A stretch of 64,000 bases of DNA, from the NCBI GenBank assembly GCA_033065855.1, contig JAVXUO010001662.1, positions 81,140 through 145,139 of the forward strand, in the 5' to 3' direction. The DNA comes from Escallonia rubra (Eukaryota > Streptophyta > Magnoliopsida > Escalloniales > Escalloniaceae). Positions 23,256 to 33,299 of this stretch are shown here, one piece after another (position 1 is the stretch's first letter; each line of letters begins with the position of its first letter). Under the pieces are notes generated by a model, which worked only from the letters and a program-made list of their open reading frames with translations, made no database searches and was not told the DNA's origin. The position numbers and the translations under genes are program-made.

Positions 23256-24587
23256 GTTCATGTTCCATTTAAAGAAAAAAGTCCGTAATAAGGCTCGGGT
23301 TGAGGGCTAAATTGCGGAGGCTTACGTAATGGAAGAACTTGTAAACTTTTGTAGTCAATATTTCGGGCCTAATGTTGGTACGAGGTTAAATCAACTAGGC
23401 CGAAATGATCCCGGAGCAAGCACAAATTTGGAAGGGCAATTGTCAATATTCAAGCAGTCAGGTAGTCCGTTCGGCCGAACGTATACTCGATGGCTAACAG
23501 ATGAAGAGTACAGTGTTGCAACAATATATGCCCTTCTAAATTGCGATGAAGTTTCGGCATTCGTTGAGTAAGTTAAAGTCTTAATTCACTTACATTGCTG
23601 TACATAATTGAAAGTGTGTGTTAAGCGAGTCAAATGCATATTGGTTTGCAGTGAGTTCGATGCAGAATCTTTAATCACTGATCCCGCTGGACTTGAATCT
23701 CATCGAAAATCACAATTTGTACAGTGGTTCAAAATCCGTGTAAGATTATTTAACGAAATTATATTATGTGTTATATACAGTTCTGTGGCCAATTAGTATA
23801 CTGATTTATCCTTAATTTTTACCATCATCTACAATAGGTTCAGTCAATGGATAGACCAGTGGCCTCCTGCTTGAAATTACTAGCCGAAGGCCCTAACAAA
23901 CAAACATCCTGTTACGGAGGCTATATCATCAACAGGTTTAGGTTTAACGTAAAAGATGATGACCGAACAAAACAAACCCAAAACAGTGGAGTCTTGGTCA
24001 ACTGCGACTGTTATGCCGAGAATTGCATGGATTTTTACGGAGAGCTAGATGAGATTGTTGAGCTAACATATCTGGGTTCTCAAAACCGCCTGGTAATGTT
24101 CAAGTGTACGTGGTTCGATGTCACATGCAGTAGAGAAATCCGTGTTAGCTCTCAAGGGATTGTAGATGTCAATGTCAAGTCAAGACTTGCATCAGACGAG
24201 CCCTTTGTGTTTGCTAGTCAAGCTGTACAAGTCCTTTACGCGGAGGACGTCGCCAATCCCAAATCTCATTGGTATACAACTATCAAGTCCAAGAAATTGC
24301 CAGTGACATATGACAGTGAGCTAGACTCCTTTCAAGCCGACCAACCACGTGTCTTGTTCCCTGTTGAGGTCAACAACGAGGAGGACGATCTTCCTCTTCC
24401 AACAACACTTCTTGTGGGAGAAGAAGTCGTAGATGATGGCGCGGAAGATGTTGAAAGTGTTGGAGATGATGTGACCGAGTCTACTGATGAAGAGGATGAA
24501 TTAGAAGATGAAGAGGACGACGAGTCCCACGAAGAAGAGGGCGACGAGGAAAGTGATGAAGATGATTCGCAAACTAAAAATGATTGA
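23256..24587 (+). CDS. CACTA transposase, C-terminal exons (end of DUF4218, DUF4216)
   Basis: Three exons join in frame: 23256-23569 (FMFHLKKKVRNKARVEG, stop, IAEAYVMEELVNFC), about 23652-23739 (EFDAESLITDPAGLESHRKS, then QWFKIR) and 23838-24587. Borders are AG|GTTCATG, GA|GTAAGT, GCAG|T, CGT|GTAAG and AATAG|G. The last exon opens into DUF4216 (CYGGYIINRFRFNVKDDDR, QNSGVLV, FYGELDEIVELTYLG, CTWFDV) and ends in an Asp/Glu-rich tail. The TAA at 23308-23310 interrupts the conserved GxIAEAYV segment, a further inactivating change. It stays syntenic with the upstream exons across the 19251-23210 insertion. Confidence 0.82.
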
Positions 24588-24667
24588 CTTGTAATGTTGT
24601 AACATCACGGGAAAAATGTAGTAACATTTTAGAACTTGGTGTTTATTGATGTGTTTTTGCACATCCG

Positions 24668-24670
<3 letters not shown>

Positions 24671-24707
<37 letters not shown>
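24671..24707. repeat. (AT)n microsatellite
   Basis: About eighteen AT units between the two CACTA genes. Confidence 0.95.
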
Positions 24708-24710
<3 letters not shown>

Positions 24711-24785
24711 CCGATGATGATTTATGCCTAAATTATTGTTTTTCACGTGTTAATGTCTTTGTATATAATCTATATGAAGTCAGCT

Positions 24786-26435
24786 ATGGATAGGATATGG
24801 GCTATTCGTGGCCGGGCTGGACGCCGAGCTGCTTCCTCCCCGGTTGGTCCCACCTCGTCATTGCTTACTGATGACGAGGCACAGAGTGATCACGGACAGC
24901 CATCGGGGGCCCAACCCCAGCCGTCGTCGTCACCATCGCCCCAGCCCCAGCCCCAGCCCCAGCCATCGCCGTCGCCCCAGCCCCAGCCGTCGCCCCAGCC
25001 CCAGCTCGAGCCGTCGCCCCAGCCCGACGCAGATTCATCCCACACGCGCGTGCATTCTCCATCTTCAGTGGGTTCTACCTCAGGTATAGTTGATAACGGT
25101 GTTTCGTACATTTTCGCTAGCCTTATATTTGAACTGTATTAATGTCTGTGTTTTGTAGGATCTCGACGAGGCCGTGGTCCGACACGCGGGGTACACATCG
25201 ACCCCCAGCGTAAACAGAGAGTTACGCTCACGCATGAGGGCCTGTAAGTACTAAAAATATCACCTCATGCCTTATGTTTAAAATTTTGGGGTGTTAATTT
25301 ATATTTGAACTGTATTAATTAATTTAATTACTTCTTTGGCAGGATCCTGGAGAATATGGCGAGGACGAAGATCGGCGTTCTTGTGAAGGGCCGATTCTTC
25401 GAGCCACGCCTGTATTGGAAGGACTGGGATGCCGCTGCGAGGGAGGCCCTATGGGAGGAGTGGCTGGTACGGTGAAGTATTTTTTTTAGCGTTAGTAAAT
25501 GTTAAATTACAGTTTGTTTTATGTTGTTAATTTGTGTTATTGAATGCCTTACAGGAGGGGTTCACGTTTGACACGCCTCAGCAGCAAGTACTGGGGCAGC
25601 AGGCTTTCTTTGCCTACATCGGCAAGAATTACCGCCGATGGCTCCACGATGCACGGGACCGGGCGAAGAAGGCGCTGCCCGTAGGTGCCCCGATGACGGA
25701 CATGACGAGATATCCCCCACATTGGATATCTCACCGTGTATGGGGGGAGATGATAGATCGGTGGGCTGCGGATCCAGGTTGGGACGCCAAGAGTAAGAGC
25801 GGGGCTGAGAACAGACATAACAGAGATCCGACGCACACGGGGGGGTCGGTGCCACACGACATCGTCCGACACATGAACGCGGTTGAGCACCCGGATCTGG
25901 AGGAGGATGAGGTCATAGCTCTGACCTATACTCAGACGCACGTGCGGAAGAAGGACAAGGACGAGACGCACCGGGCGGGCGACTATATTTTAGATATTGC
26001 CCGGCGGATCGATGTGAGTCAATTTATTTAAGTTAATGTTTTTTCTTTCTATCCTCAATGTCTGTTTCGTTAATTAATGCCCTAACATATCATTAAACCA
26101 CTATTTTTGCAGGCCTCGTATGAACAGCTAAGGGGGTCCGAGCAGCAGTCCGGACAGCCATCAACGTCCACTAGTACGGCTGCGAGTACGGGGGGTTGAG
26201 GCGATGGCCGGCTACGCCGGAGGTCGTGAACCGGCCGAAAGGCCGCATACGCGGCCTGCCTAGCACGACTGCTCGTGTCGTGATAGGAACATCCTCACCC
26301 CCTGCTGCCCCTCCACAGACACCGGCTCCTCGTCCTCAGTTGGACGACGAGGAGATCCAGCGCATTGCTACAGTGGTGGTGAGGATGATCAGGGAGCAGG
26401 GCACTGCTGGACAGGCCGAGCCGGCTCCGGATTAG
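24786..26435 (+). CDS. CACTA second gene, TNPA-like / Transposase_24 family
   Basis: Five exons are inferred: 24786-25083, 25160-25241, 25344-25466, 25555-26013 and 26112 onward, all with GT..AG borders. The N terminus has a long Pro-Gln run from CCCCAG repeats (24930-25020). The body has RKQRVTLTHEGL, FFEPRLYWKDWDAAAREALW, NYRRWLHDARDRAKKA, YPPHWISHRVWGEMIDRW and GAENRHNRDPTHTGGSVPH, the pattern of plant Ptta/En/Spm Transposase_24 proteins, probable subterminal-repeat binders. TGA at 26197 ends the frame at a G6 run. The next frame carries RPKGRIRGLPSTTARVV and LDDEEIQRIATVV, a normal C terminus, so a 1 bp slip in the G-run is likely. Confidence 0.75.
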
Positions 26436-26498
26436 CAGGATCCAGATCCGGGACTCGGGAACCTCTGATGAGCCCCTTCCCGTGCCCGTTCCTAGATT

Positions 26499-26517
26499 CC
26501 CCCCCCCCCCCCCCCCC
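26499..26517. repeat. Poly-C tract
   Basis: About 19 consecutive C residues downstream of the TNPA-like gene. Confidence 0.95.
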
Positions 26518-26709
26518 TGCGCCCGGCTTGTACTATTCTCCCCTTTCCTAACCGGCTCTATTCGGTTCCCGGCTTTTACATATATGAGTTTTTTTATAAT
26601 AAATATTTTTTATAATTGATTATATATATTTCTTTCTGTATTGATTATTGCGCATTGTTGTTGAGAATTGAAAATTATATTACAGGTCTGGGTAATTGAA
26701 ATATCAAAA

Positions 26710-27100
26710 AAAAAAATTGACTTTTGGCGACGGATTAATTCCGTCGCTAAAGTATTCCTACAATCAGTTATTTAGCGACGGAATATTCCGTCGCTAAATA
26801 AGTTGTTTAGCGACGGAATATTCCGTCTCTACAATATTTAATCCGTCGCTAATTTGACAAAAAAGAAAATAAATTAAAATTCTAAAAATATAATTAGCGT
26901 CGGAATATCCGTCACTAATGAAAAATAAATCCGTCGGTAAAAATGACATATTTAGCGACGGATTTAAAAATTCCGTCGCTAAACTATTAGTGACGGGCTT
27001 TTATACGAGAGATTTTTAGCGACGGTGAATCCGTCGCTAATTCTTTTAGCGACGGAATTTGGGCTTTTAGCGACGGATTTCCCCGTCGCTAAAAGCCTGT
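26710..27100. repeat. 3' subterminal repeats of the coding CACTA
   Basis: About a dozen copies of TTTAGCGACGGA or TCCGTCGCTAAA in both orientations. In En/Spm such motifs are transposase-binding sites. Confidence 0.9.
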
Positions 27101-27112
27101 TTTCTTGTAGTG

Positions 27113-27300
27113 AAAATATGGTTGTAAGGACGCCTATAAAGGGACGCTTTACTGAAAGCGTCCTAAAAAGTGGAATATGAGGCGCTAACTATCAAGCGTC
27201 CCATATTCTGGTTAGCTGTAAGGACGCTATACTCAAAACGGCGGCGTTTTGACTTAGCAAGATCCCAAATTTTTCAGTGGCGCGCAACAAAAAAGAGAGA
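27113..27300. repeat. 5' subterminal region of the outer CACTA
   Basis: Repeats of the form AAGGACGC(T) and GCGTCC in both orientations. They match those at 31260-31590 at the other end of the outer element. Confidence 0.8.
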
Positions 27301-27549
27301 GGATGAAAAACGCGGCCAATTGGGTTTGTCAATACTACACCGTTTCAGCTCATTGCTTTTGGGTTTCTACTTCTCTTTTGTACTTCATTTCTGTTTCAGT
27401 CTCTCTCTCACAACTCGTCTTCCATCCATTACAACATCCATGGCCAATATGATGAAGACCTAAAGGTAACTTGCTCCTCCCTTTCTCTATCATAACTTCT
27501 AGGGATAGAGGACACCCATTTTCTGCCTCTCTCTCCTTTTTCTCCTTGA

Positions 27550-27875
27550 CGCCGGCGGTGCTCAAACGTCAACCTATGAAGCTCTGCAGCAATACAATTT
27601 CCCGTTGGAAACCTCTCGAAGGGCGTGACCAATTATGATTTTGAACCATGCCACTGGCGAGTTCTTGGTTCATAAGAACAGCACTTGCGAGTTGCAGCTT
27701 CAAACTAGAGAATAATGACGAACTCAGCTACGAGTCCACCATAAAGGGGGTGATATCCAGGGACAAGCTGGAGAATCTGAATGGCGTCACCACTAAGGTG
27801 ATGTTGCTGTGGTTGAACAGCATGGAGGTAAGACGAAACGGTGGAGAGCTCAAATTCTCTGTTGGGATTGCGTAG
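27550..27875 (+). pseudogene. Captured DUF538-domain gene fragment, frameshifted
   Basis: The plus strand reads, over successive frames, TYEALQQYNFP, then NLSKGVTNYDFEP, then ATGEFLVHKNSTCEL, then NDELSYESTIKGVISRDKL followed by NLNGVTTKVMLLWLNSMEV and GELKFSVGIA. This order matches plant DUF538 proteins: the YEVLQ.Y.FP.GLLP.GV motif, a short beta barrel, then KV..LWL...E and F.VG. At least three frame changes and a stop after SVGIA break it. It sits in the outer CACTA next to the subterminal repeats. DUF538 protein function is poorly known. Confidence 0.7.
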
Positions 27876-28955
27876 ACAAAATTTTTGGTCAGTAATTTGA
27901 GGAGTGTCCACGGTGTGGGTGTGGCCTGGATTGTGGTAATGGGGATAATGGCGAAGGAAGGAAGGTTAGGTTGAATAGGTTCGTATCTTCTTCTTAGAAA
28001 ACTTTTACTTCTTACACTTGATAGAAAAGTTTGGAAGTGCCAAATTCTGGGATTGATAACAAGTCTAGGCCAAGAGGAGTTCCCAGAAATAAACCAACTG
28101 GGAAGGTTTAGGTGTTTGAATGATGGGACTGTCAGATTTGAAGAAATTCACAAATGTCTCATTCTACGGTAGGAGATAAATGACAATCCTTTGATTTTGG
28201 TACTGTTTGCTTTGTTTTGTTCAATCTATTGGCAAGCATGATGATTCAATTAGATGTATGAAAGGGTGAATTCCTTTTTTGAACTCAAACTTTGAGGCTA
28301 TTTGTTGACTTGCCCCCATTCCCTTCTTTAAATTTTTTTTAATTACCATGCCATTGATAACCTGTTGGGTTCAAAGTTTTCATTTGAAATTAGCACAATG
28401 GTTTTTGAGTGATTCTGAGGTAAGGGTTTGACAAGGATGATGAGACAATTATATGAGTGAAAGAGGTTATGCATATAATCCTTGGTGAACTCAACAGCGA
28501 GGCTTATTGATACTCTGACTTGCCCAGCCTTCCATTTGCAAAGAGAGTTTTCTCCTGGATAAAGTTTACCTCATACTGCATCTTGTTTTGCCAATCCTTT
28601 TCAGAGATTTGTTTGCAGCAATCTAATTACCCTATTTGCAACTTGAAATGTGGACATAATGGTGATTGTTTACAAGTTTTTGTTTGTGTCTTAGTGCCAG
28701 CATCCAGTCAGTCTTGTTGGCGTTTGCATTGGGTTTGCGAGACCCAGTTGAAGCTGCTACGTGATTACACCGCCAGACGCCTGATTAGAGCCTTTCACGC
28801 AATTGTTTTCTTATTTGGATACTTCGGTTTGCATGCATTCCTCTTGCTTTATGATGTTGTTCCATTCTTAGTGAGCTTTGACAACAAAAGTACTTTTGTT
28901 GTAGTTCAATGTTGATTAGTTTCTTTCTTTCAATTTCTAATCGTCTTTTTTTTTT
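27876..28955 (+). other. Outer-CACTA interior, no recognised gene
   Basis: An open stretch at 28520-28915 (131 codons, Cys- and Phe-rich) has no recognisable domain and no clear splice context. I do not regard it as a gene. The rest looks like intron or spacer. Confidence 0.3.
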
Positions 28956-30175
28956 GGATCAGTTGCACATAGGACCCTATAGTTTGAAGGTATGTGCGCA
29001 TTTCACCTTCGGGTTTTAATTTTGGCTCAATTCACCTCATTATTTCTTAATTTGTGTTTAATTTACCAATTGACGGGCAGAACTCCAATTTCTTGTATGC
29101 CCGTCAAATTTTCAGGGATTAAATTGTAACTTCCCCTTTTTTCCATCATGGCAGCCACGTCATAAGCATTTGCCAATAATGGGTTGACACGTGGGAACCA
29201 CGTCAAGATTTGACCATCTTCATCTTCGCCTTCATGTTTCAGTAGATCCACCGCCCAACACCAGCACTACCATACTTACTGCTGGCAGCGCCACCAACAA
29301 CGCCACCATACCCATGTTTTCTGCCGCCACCACCACCATCACCATGCGTACCTGATTCTGCCACCACCACAGTACCATTACCTTTGCCGCTCGTTACACA
29401 TAATACTATCAACCTTTCATACACAACCACCGCCACAACCACACTACACAGCCGAAACAACAAAGTCACAACCCTAAAGCTCTTCCCTTTCCATTATCTT
29501 TCAAATCTAGCCCCTCCCTCACAGATCTACAAATGCTTAACATCAAACCTGGTGCCTCCACCGTGATGTAGAGGGGACTGGCCAGTAGCACCAGGCTGGG
29601 CCATGAACTGGCAGTCTATTGCCCGATGCCGGTGGGGTTTGTAGTCGTGGATGAAGTATTGCTGTAGTGTGCCATGGGCTTCGCGACGATTATGGTGACT
29701 TTTTGGTGTGGTAGATCTGGCGGATCTAGATGTAATTAAAGGTATTAAAGGGATAGTGGCAGTTGGGAAAGATGAGAGATTGGCTTTTTAGTGTGTGCGG
29801 TGATTGTGATGGTGATGGTGTATGCGGTGATGGTGGATAGAGAGTGGGTGTTGAGACTTGAGAGTGGTGGTTCGGTTTAGATGGTGGTGGTGCTCTCTGG
29901 GCAGGCAAGGCAGGGGCTGGGGGTTGAAGGTAGGGTGTCGGGTGGGGGGGTTGAGAGATACTGAAATGACATGGCTGCCATGATAGGAAAAAAGGGCAAA
30001 GTTACAATTTTATCCTTTAAAAAATTGACGGGCATCCAAGAAATTGGAGTTCAGCCGTCAATTGGTAAATTAAACACAAATTGAGAAACGATGAGGTGAA
30101 TTGAGCCAAAATTGAAATAGTAAGGTGAAATGCGCACATACTCTCAAACTATAGGGTTTTATGTGTAAATGATCC
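28956..30175. mobile_element. Non-autonomous MULE with ~210 bp terminal inverted repeats
   Basis: Positions 28956-29163 (starting GGATCAGTTGCACATAGGAC) are the imperfect inverted complement of 29966-30175. They share the TATGTGCGCATTTCACC, GGCTCAATTCACCTCAT, TTTACCAATTGACGG and CATGGCAGCC blocks. Long repeats of this kind are typical of Mutator-like elements. Both flanks are runs of T (28946-28955 and 30176-30191), consistent with a 9 bp T-only target duplication, though this cannot be proved in a homopolymer. The 0.8 kb interior has CCACCACC-type low-complexity sequence and no recognised gene. Confidence 0.88.
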
Positions 30176-30191
30176 TTTTTTTTTTTTTTTT

Positions 30192-31230
30192 GTAGGTGGA
30201 TCTCTAGATTTTAATCAAAGTTGAGGTGCACACATGTAATAAAATGTAAAGGAATGGACTAACTTCTTACATTCGGTTTTGCTAATTTTGTTTCTCCTTT
30301 CGAATAAAGCAGTTAGCCATTTTGAAGGTAGTCGCTACTTTCACCTATAGATGATTAGTACTACAGTTTTATTAGATATTATGCAAGCAAAACCTCTATT
30401 CCTAACAAAATCTGTATACACTCCTGCAAATTTCTTCTTTATGGAGTGTTTGTTGATTAAGCGTTACCTTTATACTCGAGTCATCATCTTTGGTCTGATC
30501 ACTTTGAGGCAAATAAGTTGCAGGCTCTGGGCGGGCTTGGCATAGTTACAGTGGGCATTTAGTATCTTCTGTGAAGCCAATAGTAAGTAATAAAGATCCT
30601 GAGGTCTTGAGTTACTACAGTGTCCATGTTGGCTATTTACCATTGATTGCCAGTTCTTCTGTAGAGCTAAAAATTAGGTAATGTCGAATTTATTTGCTCA
30701 TTTCTGTTTGTTTTACTTGGTGTGGCTGTCTGCAGATTGAAGAAAGGGCATGGGGGCTATCAACAGTGAAGGGCTTGTAAGAATGCACCAAAAGTATTCA
30801 TGTGCTAATGTTAGAATTCATGTGGTTTTGTGACTTCACACTGCTCCCAGTTCAGTAACCATCTCCTTTTTGCAACTGTGGATGGCATGTGATATCTTTG
30901 CCCCCCTTAGCAATACAGATTATATAATGCCATTAAGGTTCGATTGCCTTGTATTAGGAAATGTTAGGACAAACCCATTCCCAAGAGGTTTCTGGGCTGA
31001 TTCAATGTGTTAGTCACAAGGCCTTAATGTAATTCTTCACTTGAGACATTTGGATAATATGAAGACTTTGAATGTTATCCTTCAATCAACTTGATTTTTT
31101 ACTTATTATGGTGCAATGTGTATGAACTAAATTGGGCTACATTGATGTTTTGATGTGGTACATATTGGAATTGGTGAAGAAGGTATTACGGTATATAAAT
31201 ATTTGTAATTTAGTAAAATGAAAATGGGAA
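30192..31230. other. Outer-CACTA interior, no gene seen
   Basis: AT-rich DNA with only short chance frames, for example 30351-30545. No domain recognised. Confidence 0.4.
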
Positions 31231-31606
31231 CATGTTACAACGCTAAGAAGCGTGCCAAAAGACTTATTAGAACACACTTAAGCGTCGCTATAGGGAATAT
31301 TAAGTCTTCTGGTTGAGCACTTTATAGGACGCTAATAAGCGTTCCAACAGAGTTATTGGGGCGCTCCTTAGCGTCGCTATAGGACATATTAGAGTCTTGT
31401 AACTGAGCACTTTATAGGACACGTATTCGCGTCTTGTTAGGCCCTACCCTTGTTGAGGCGCTTATGTCACCCGCATAACTTATTGTGACGCCCTCTAATG
31501 GGGCGGGGTTACGACGCAATTCAAAGCGACCTTATGTCAAAAGCGTCCCTATATGTTACTTGTAAGGACGCTAAGATGCGTCCTTACAGCCTAGTTTTGT
31601 TGTAGT

Positions 31607-31994
31607 GAGTCTTTGATATACTATCAGTATAACACAGTGAAAACATGACAAATTAGAACTCGATTTAATTTGCTCTATGTGCATTGAATTTGCGATGGTG
31701 TAAGGTTAGTTCATTGAGTTTTGTAATAGCTAATTCATCGTTCGTGAAGTTCTTGAACAGTTAAAGTGAAGTGATTGCCAAATAGGATTTCAATTTTGCA
31801 TTATGATTTAAACTTTAATTGCTGCGTTTGAGTATTCGTCGGAAGGAATTGGGTAAAAAGGTTCGATGTAGCTCAGCTAGCTATTATGTGGTAGTTATTA
31901 GAATTACAAAATGAAAGTGTAGTGCCTAAATGTTACAGGTAATATGAACCCCAGATCAAATTTTGAGGACGAAATTTTTATAAGGTGGGGAGAT
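31607..31994 (+). other. 3' end of a Gypsy element with polypurine tract
   Basis: The stretch 31940-31994 can be translated as NPRSNFEDEIFIRWGD, the usual last residues of chromovirus polyproteins (..TN.EDE.F..G..). It is followed by the purine run AAGGTGGGGAGA (31982-31993), the plus-strand primer site just before the LTR start at 31995. Most of the upstream pol region is gone. Confidence 0.55.
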
Positions 31995-32510
31995 TGTAAT
32001 ATCCCAAATTTTTTGAGCAGTTTAAAATAATTATCCGTGACCCAAAAAATAAACGGGTAATAATTTGAGCAAAGTTCAGAGATTAGTAGAGCATGAAATG
32101 TTAAAATGATTTTGGGACAACAATGTAAATTTTAAAACTTTTGGGGTCATTTCGTAATTTTGGAAAACTTTGGGGGGCTAAATTGCAATTTGAAACGTAG
32201 GCATTATGTGTCAAATTTTAGAGAAATTGGTCACAATGTGGCCACCTCCTACTTCCTAGTTGATGACTAATGTAATTATATTATAAACAACTAAGTGGAT
32301 AAAGTCTTAAGGGAGATTAAAAAAAACTAGAAAATTTAGGGAGGAAAGTGAAAATAAGGAAAAAAATATAGAACAAAACAGAACAGAAAAGGGAAGAGAA
32401 GAACGGAGCATAGTGCTCAGACAAAAACAGAGAAGAAAACGAGGGAAGAAGAAGAAAAAGAAAGGAGAAAGGGAGAGAATTAAAAACCTTCTTCAGGGGT
32501 AATCTTTCTC
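31995..32510 (+). mobile_element. Start of a Gypsy 3' LTR (truncated)
   Basis: It begins TGTAATATCCCAAATTTTTT directly after a polypurine tract. It runs into unrelated DNA near 32510-32590 (a CT-rich stretch, then poly-T) without a recognisable LTR end, so it is truncated or decayed. It differs from the LTR at 55, so it is a different family. Confidence 0.5.
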
Positions 32511-33290
32511 TCTCTTAGCCCAATTTATATGTACTAAGTCCTCTTACAAATCCTATAAAGCCTCCAGTCAAGCCATGCTTAACTCACAGTTTTTTTTTTT
32601 TTTGAAAGTCTATTTCAACACTCACAGGTGACTTGAACTTGCCACCATATGATTACCAAATACATGGCATATCTTATCAGTGGCCTAACACCCAACTATA
32701 GCATAGGGTCCTACTTAATTTGATGACCACAACCAATGGAAACTAAGTTGTCTAACCATCTTCTCCTTCGCGACTTTCTTCTCATAAATGGAATTACGAT
32801 CCAACCTTAAAAGAGTCCCTGACATACCACCGTGTCATTACCATTTTCTCCGTTCCATACTACTGTTGACCTTTAGTGGGGTTTTGATATAAAGAAATAG
32901 TGCCACATAGTTTCTGAAGGTAGATGTGAAATCAAGAGTGAGTTTACGAACTATGGTACTAATCAATGTATAAGGTAATTTTGGATGTCTCTAGATACCT
33001 GAAAAGATGCATCTTCCAATGTGATTTTCATTTTTACCAGGATCTTTAAGCCTTTTCCCACATTTTTTTAGTTCTCACTTGTTCTCCAATTAATCATCAA
33101 ACCGAAAAGTTAGGCTACGAAGGGAAAGAATTGTCGTTTTTAGGTTCAGATTGGTAATCCATATATAGAACTATACTCATAAGATGAGTACCCTTAATTT
33201 CTACGTAGCATATGCATGTAGAGTGCTCAGTTACGCTAAAATCCCTTAAGACTGAAATGCATTGCATATCATAAAAAAATTGCTAATGCA
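32511..33290. other. No gene seen
   Basis: Non-coding, with a poly-T run near 32590-32603. Confidence 0.35.
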
Positions 33291-33299
33291 AAGGTAGAG

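Larger units (their letters stand above)
10467..27112 (+). mobile_element. Coding CACTA (En/Spm) element, TSD AAA, twice invaded
   Basis: It starts CACTACAAGAAAAGAGG and ends TTTTCTTGTAGTG, with AAA directly before (10464-10466) and after (27113-27115). TTTTAGCGACGGA-type repeats crowd both ends (10480-10810 and 26710-27100). It encodes a tnp2 transposase (15212-24587) and a TNPA/Transposase_24-like protein (24786-26435). Two other CACTA elements sit inside it (15636-17386 and 19251-23210), so its own length is about 10.9 kb. The transposase gene is broken by the exon insertion and a stop codon, so this copy is dead. Confidence 0.92.
10455..31606. mobile_element. Outer CACTA element with AGGACGC subterminal repeats, TSD AGT
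   Basis: The right end reads GCCTAGTTTTGTTGTAGTG, whose complement is CACTACAACAAAACTAGGC followed by TGTAAGGACGC. The left end CACTACAACAAA at 10455 is cut off after 12 bp by the inner CACTA (10467-27112). After that insert is removed, the left end reads CACTACAACAAAATATGG then TTGTAAGGACGC, matching the right end. AGT precedes 10455 and follows 31606, giving a 3 bp target duplication. Without nested inserts the element is about 4.5 kb, and its interior carries a DUF538 gene fragment and a MULE. No transposase of its own is seen. Confidence 0.85.

Noticed and set aside
24808-25111. Alternative-frame Arg/Ser- or Gly/Trp-rich proteins
   Set aside because: They are shadows of the CCCCAG-coded Pro-Gln run of the TNPA-like gene.
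25549-25971. 140-codon minus-strand frame
   Set aside because: It is antisense to the conserved Transposase_24 exon, with no domain of its own.
28520-28915. 131-codon Cys/Phe-rich frame
   Set aside because: No family resemblance and no splice or promoter context. Left as unassigned.
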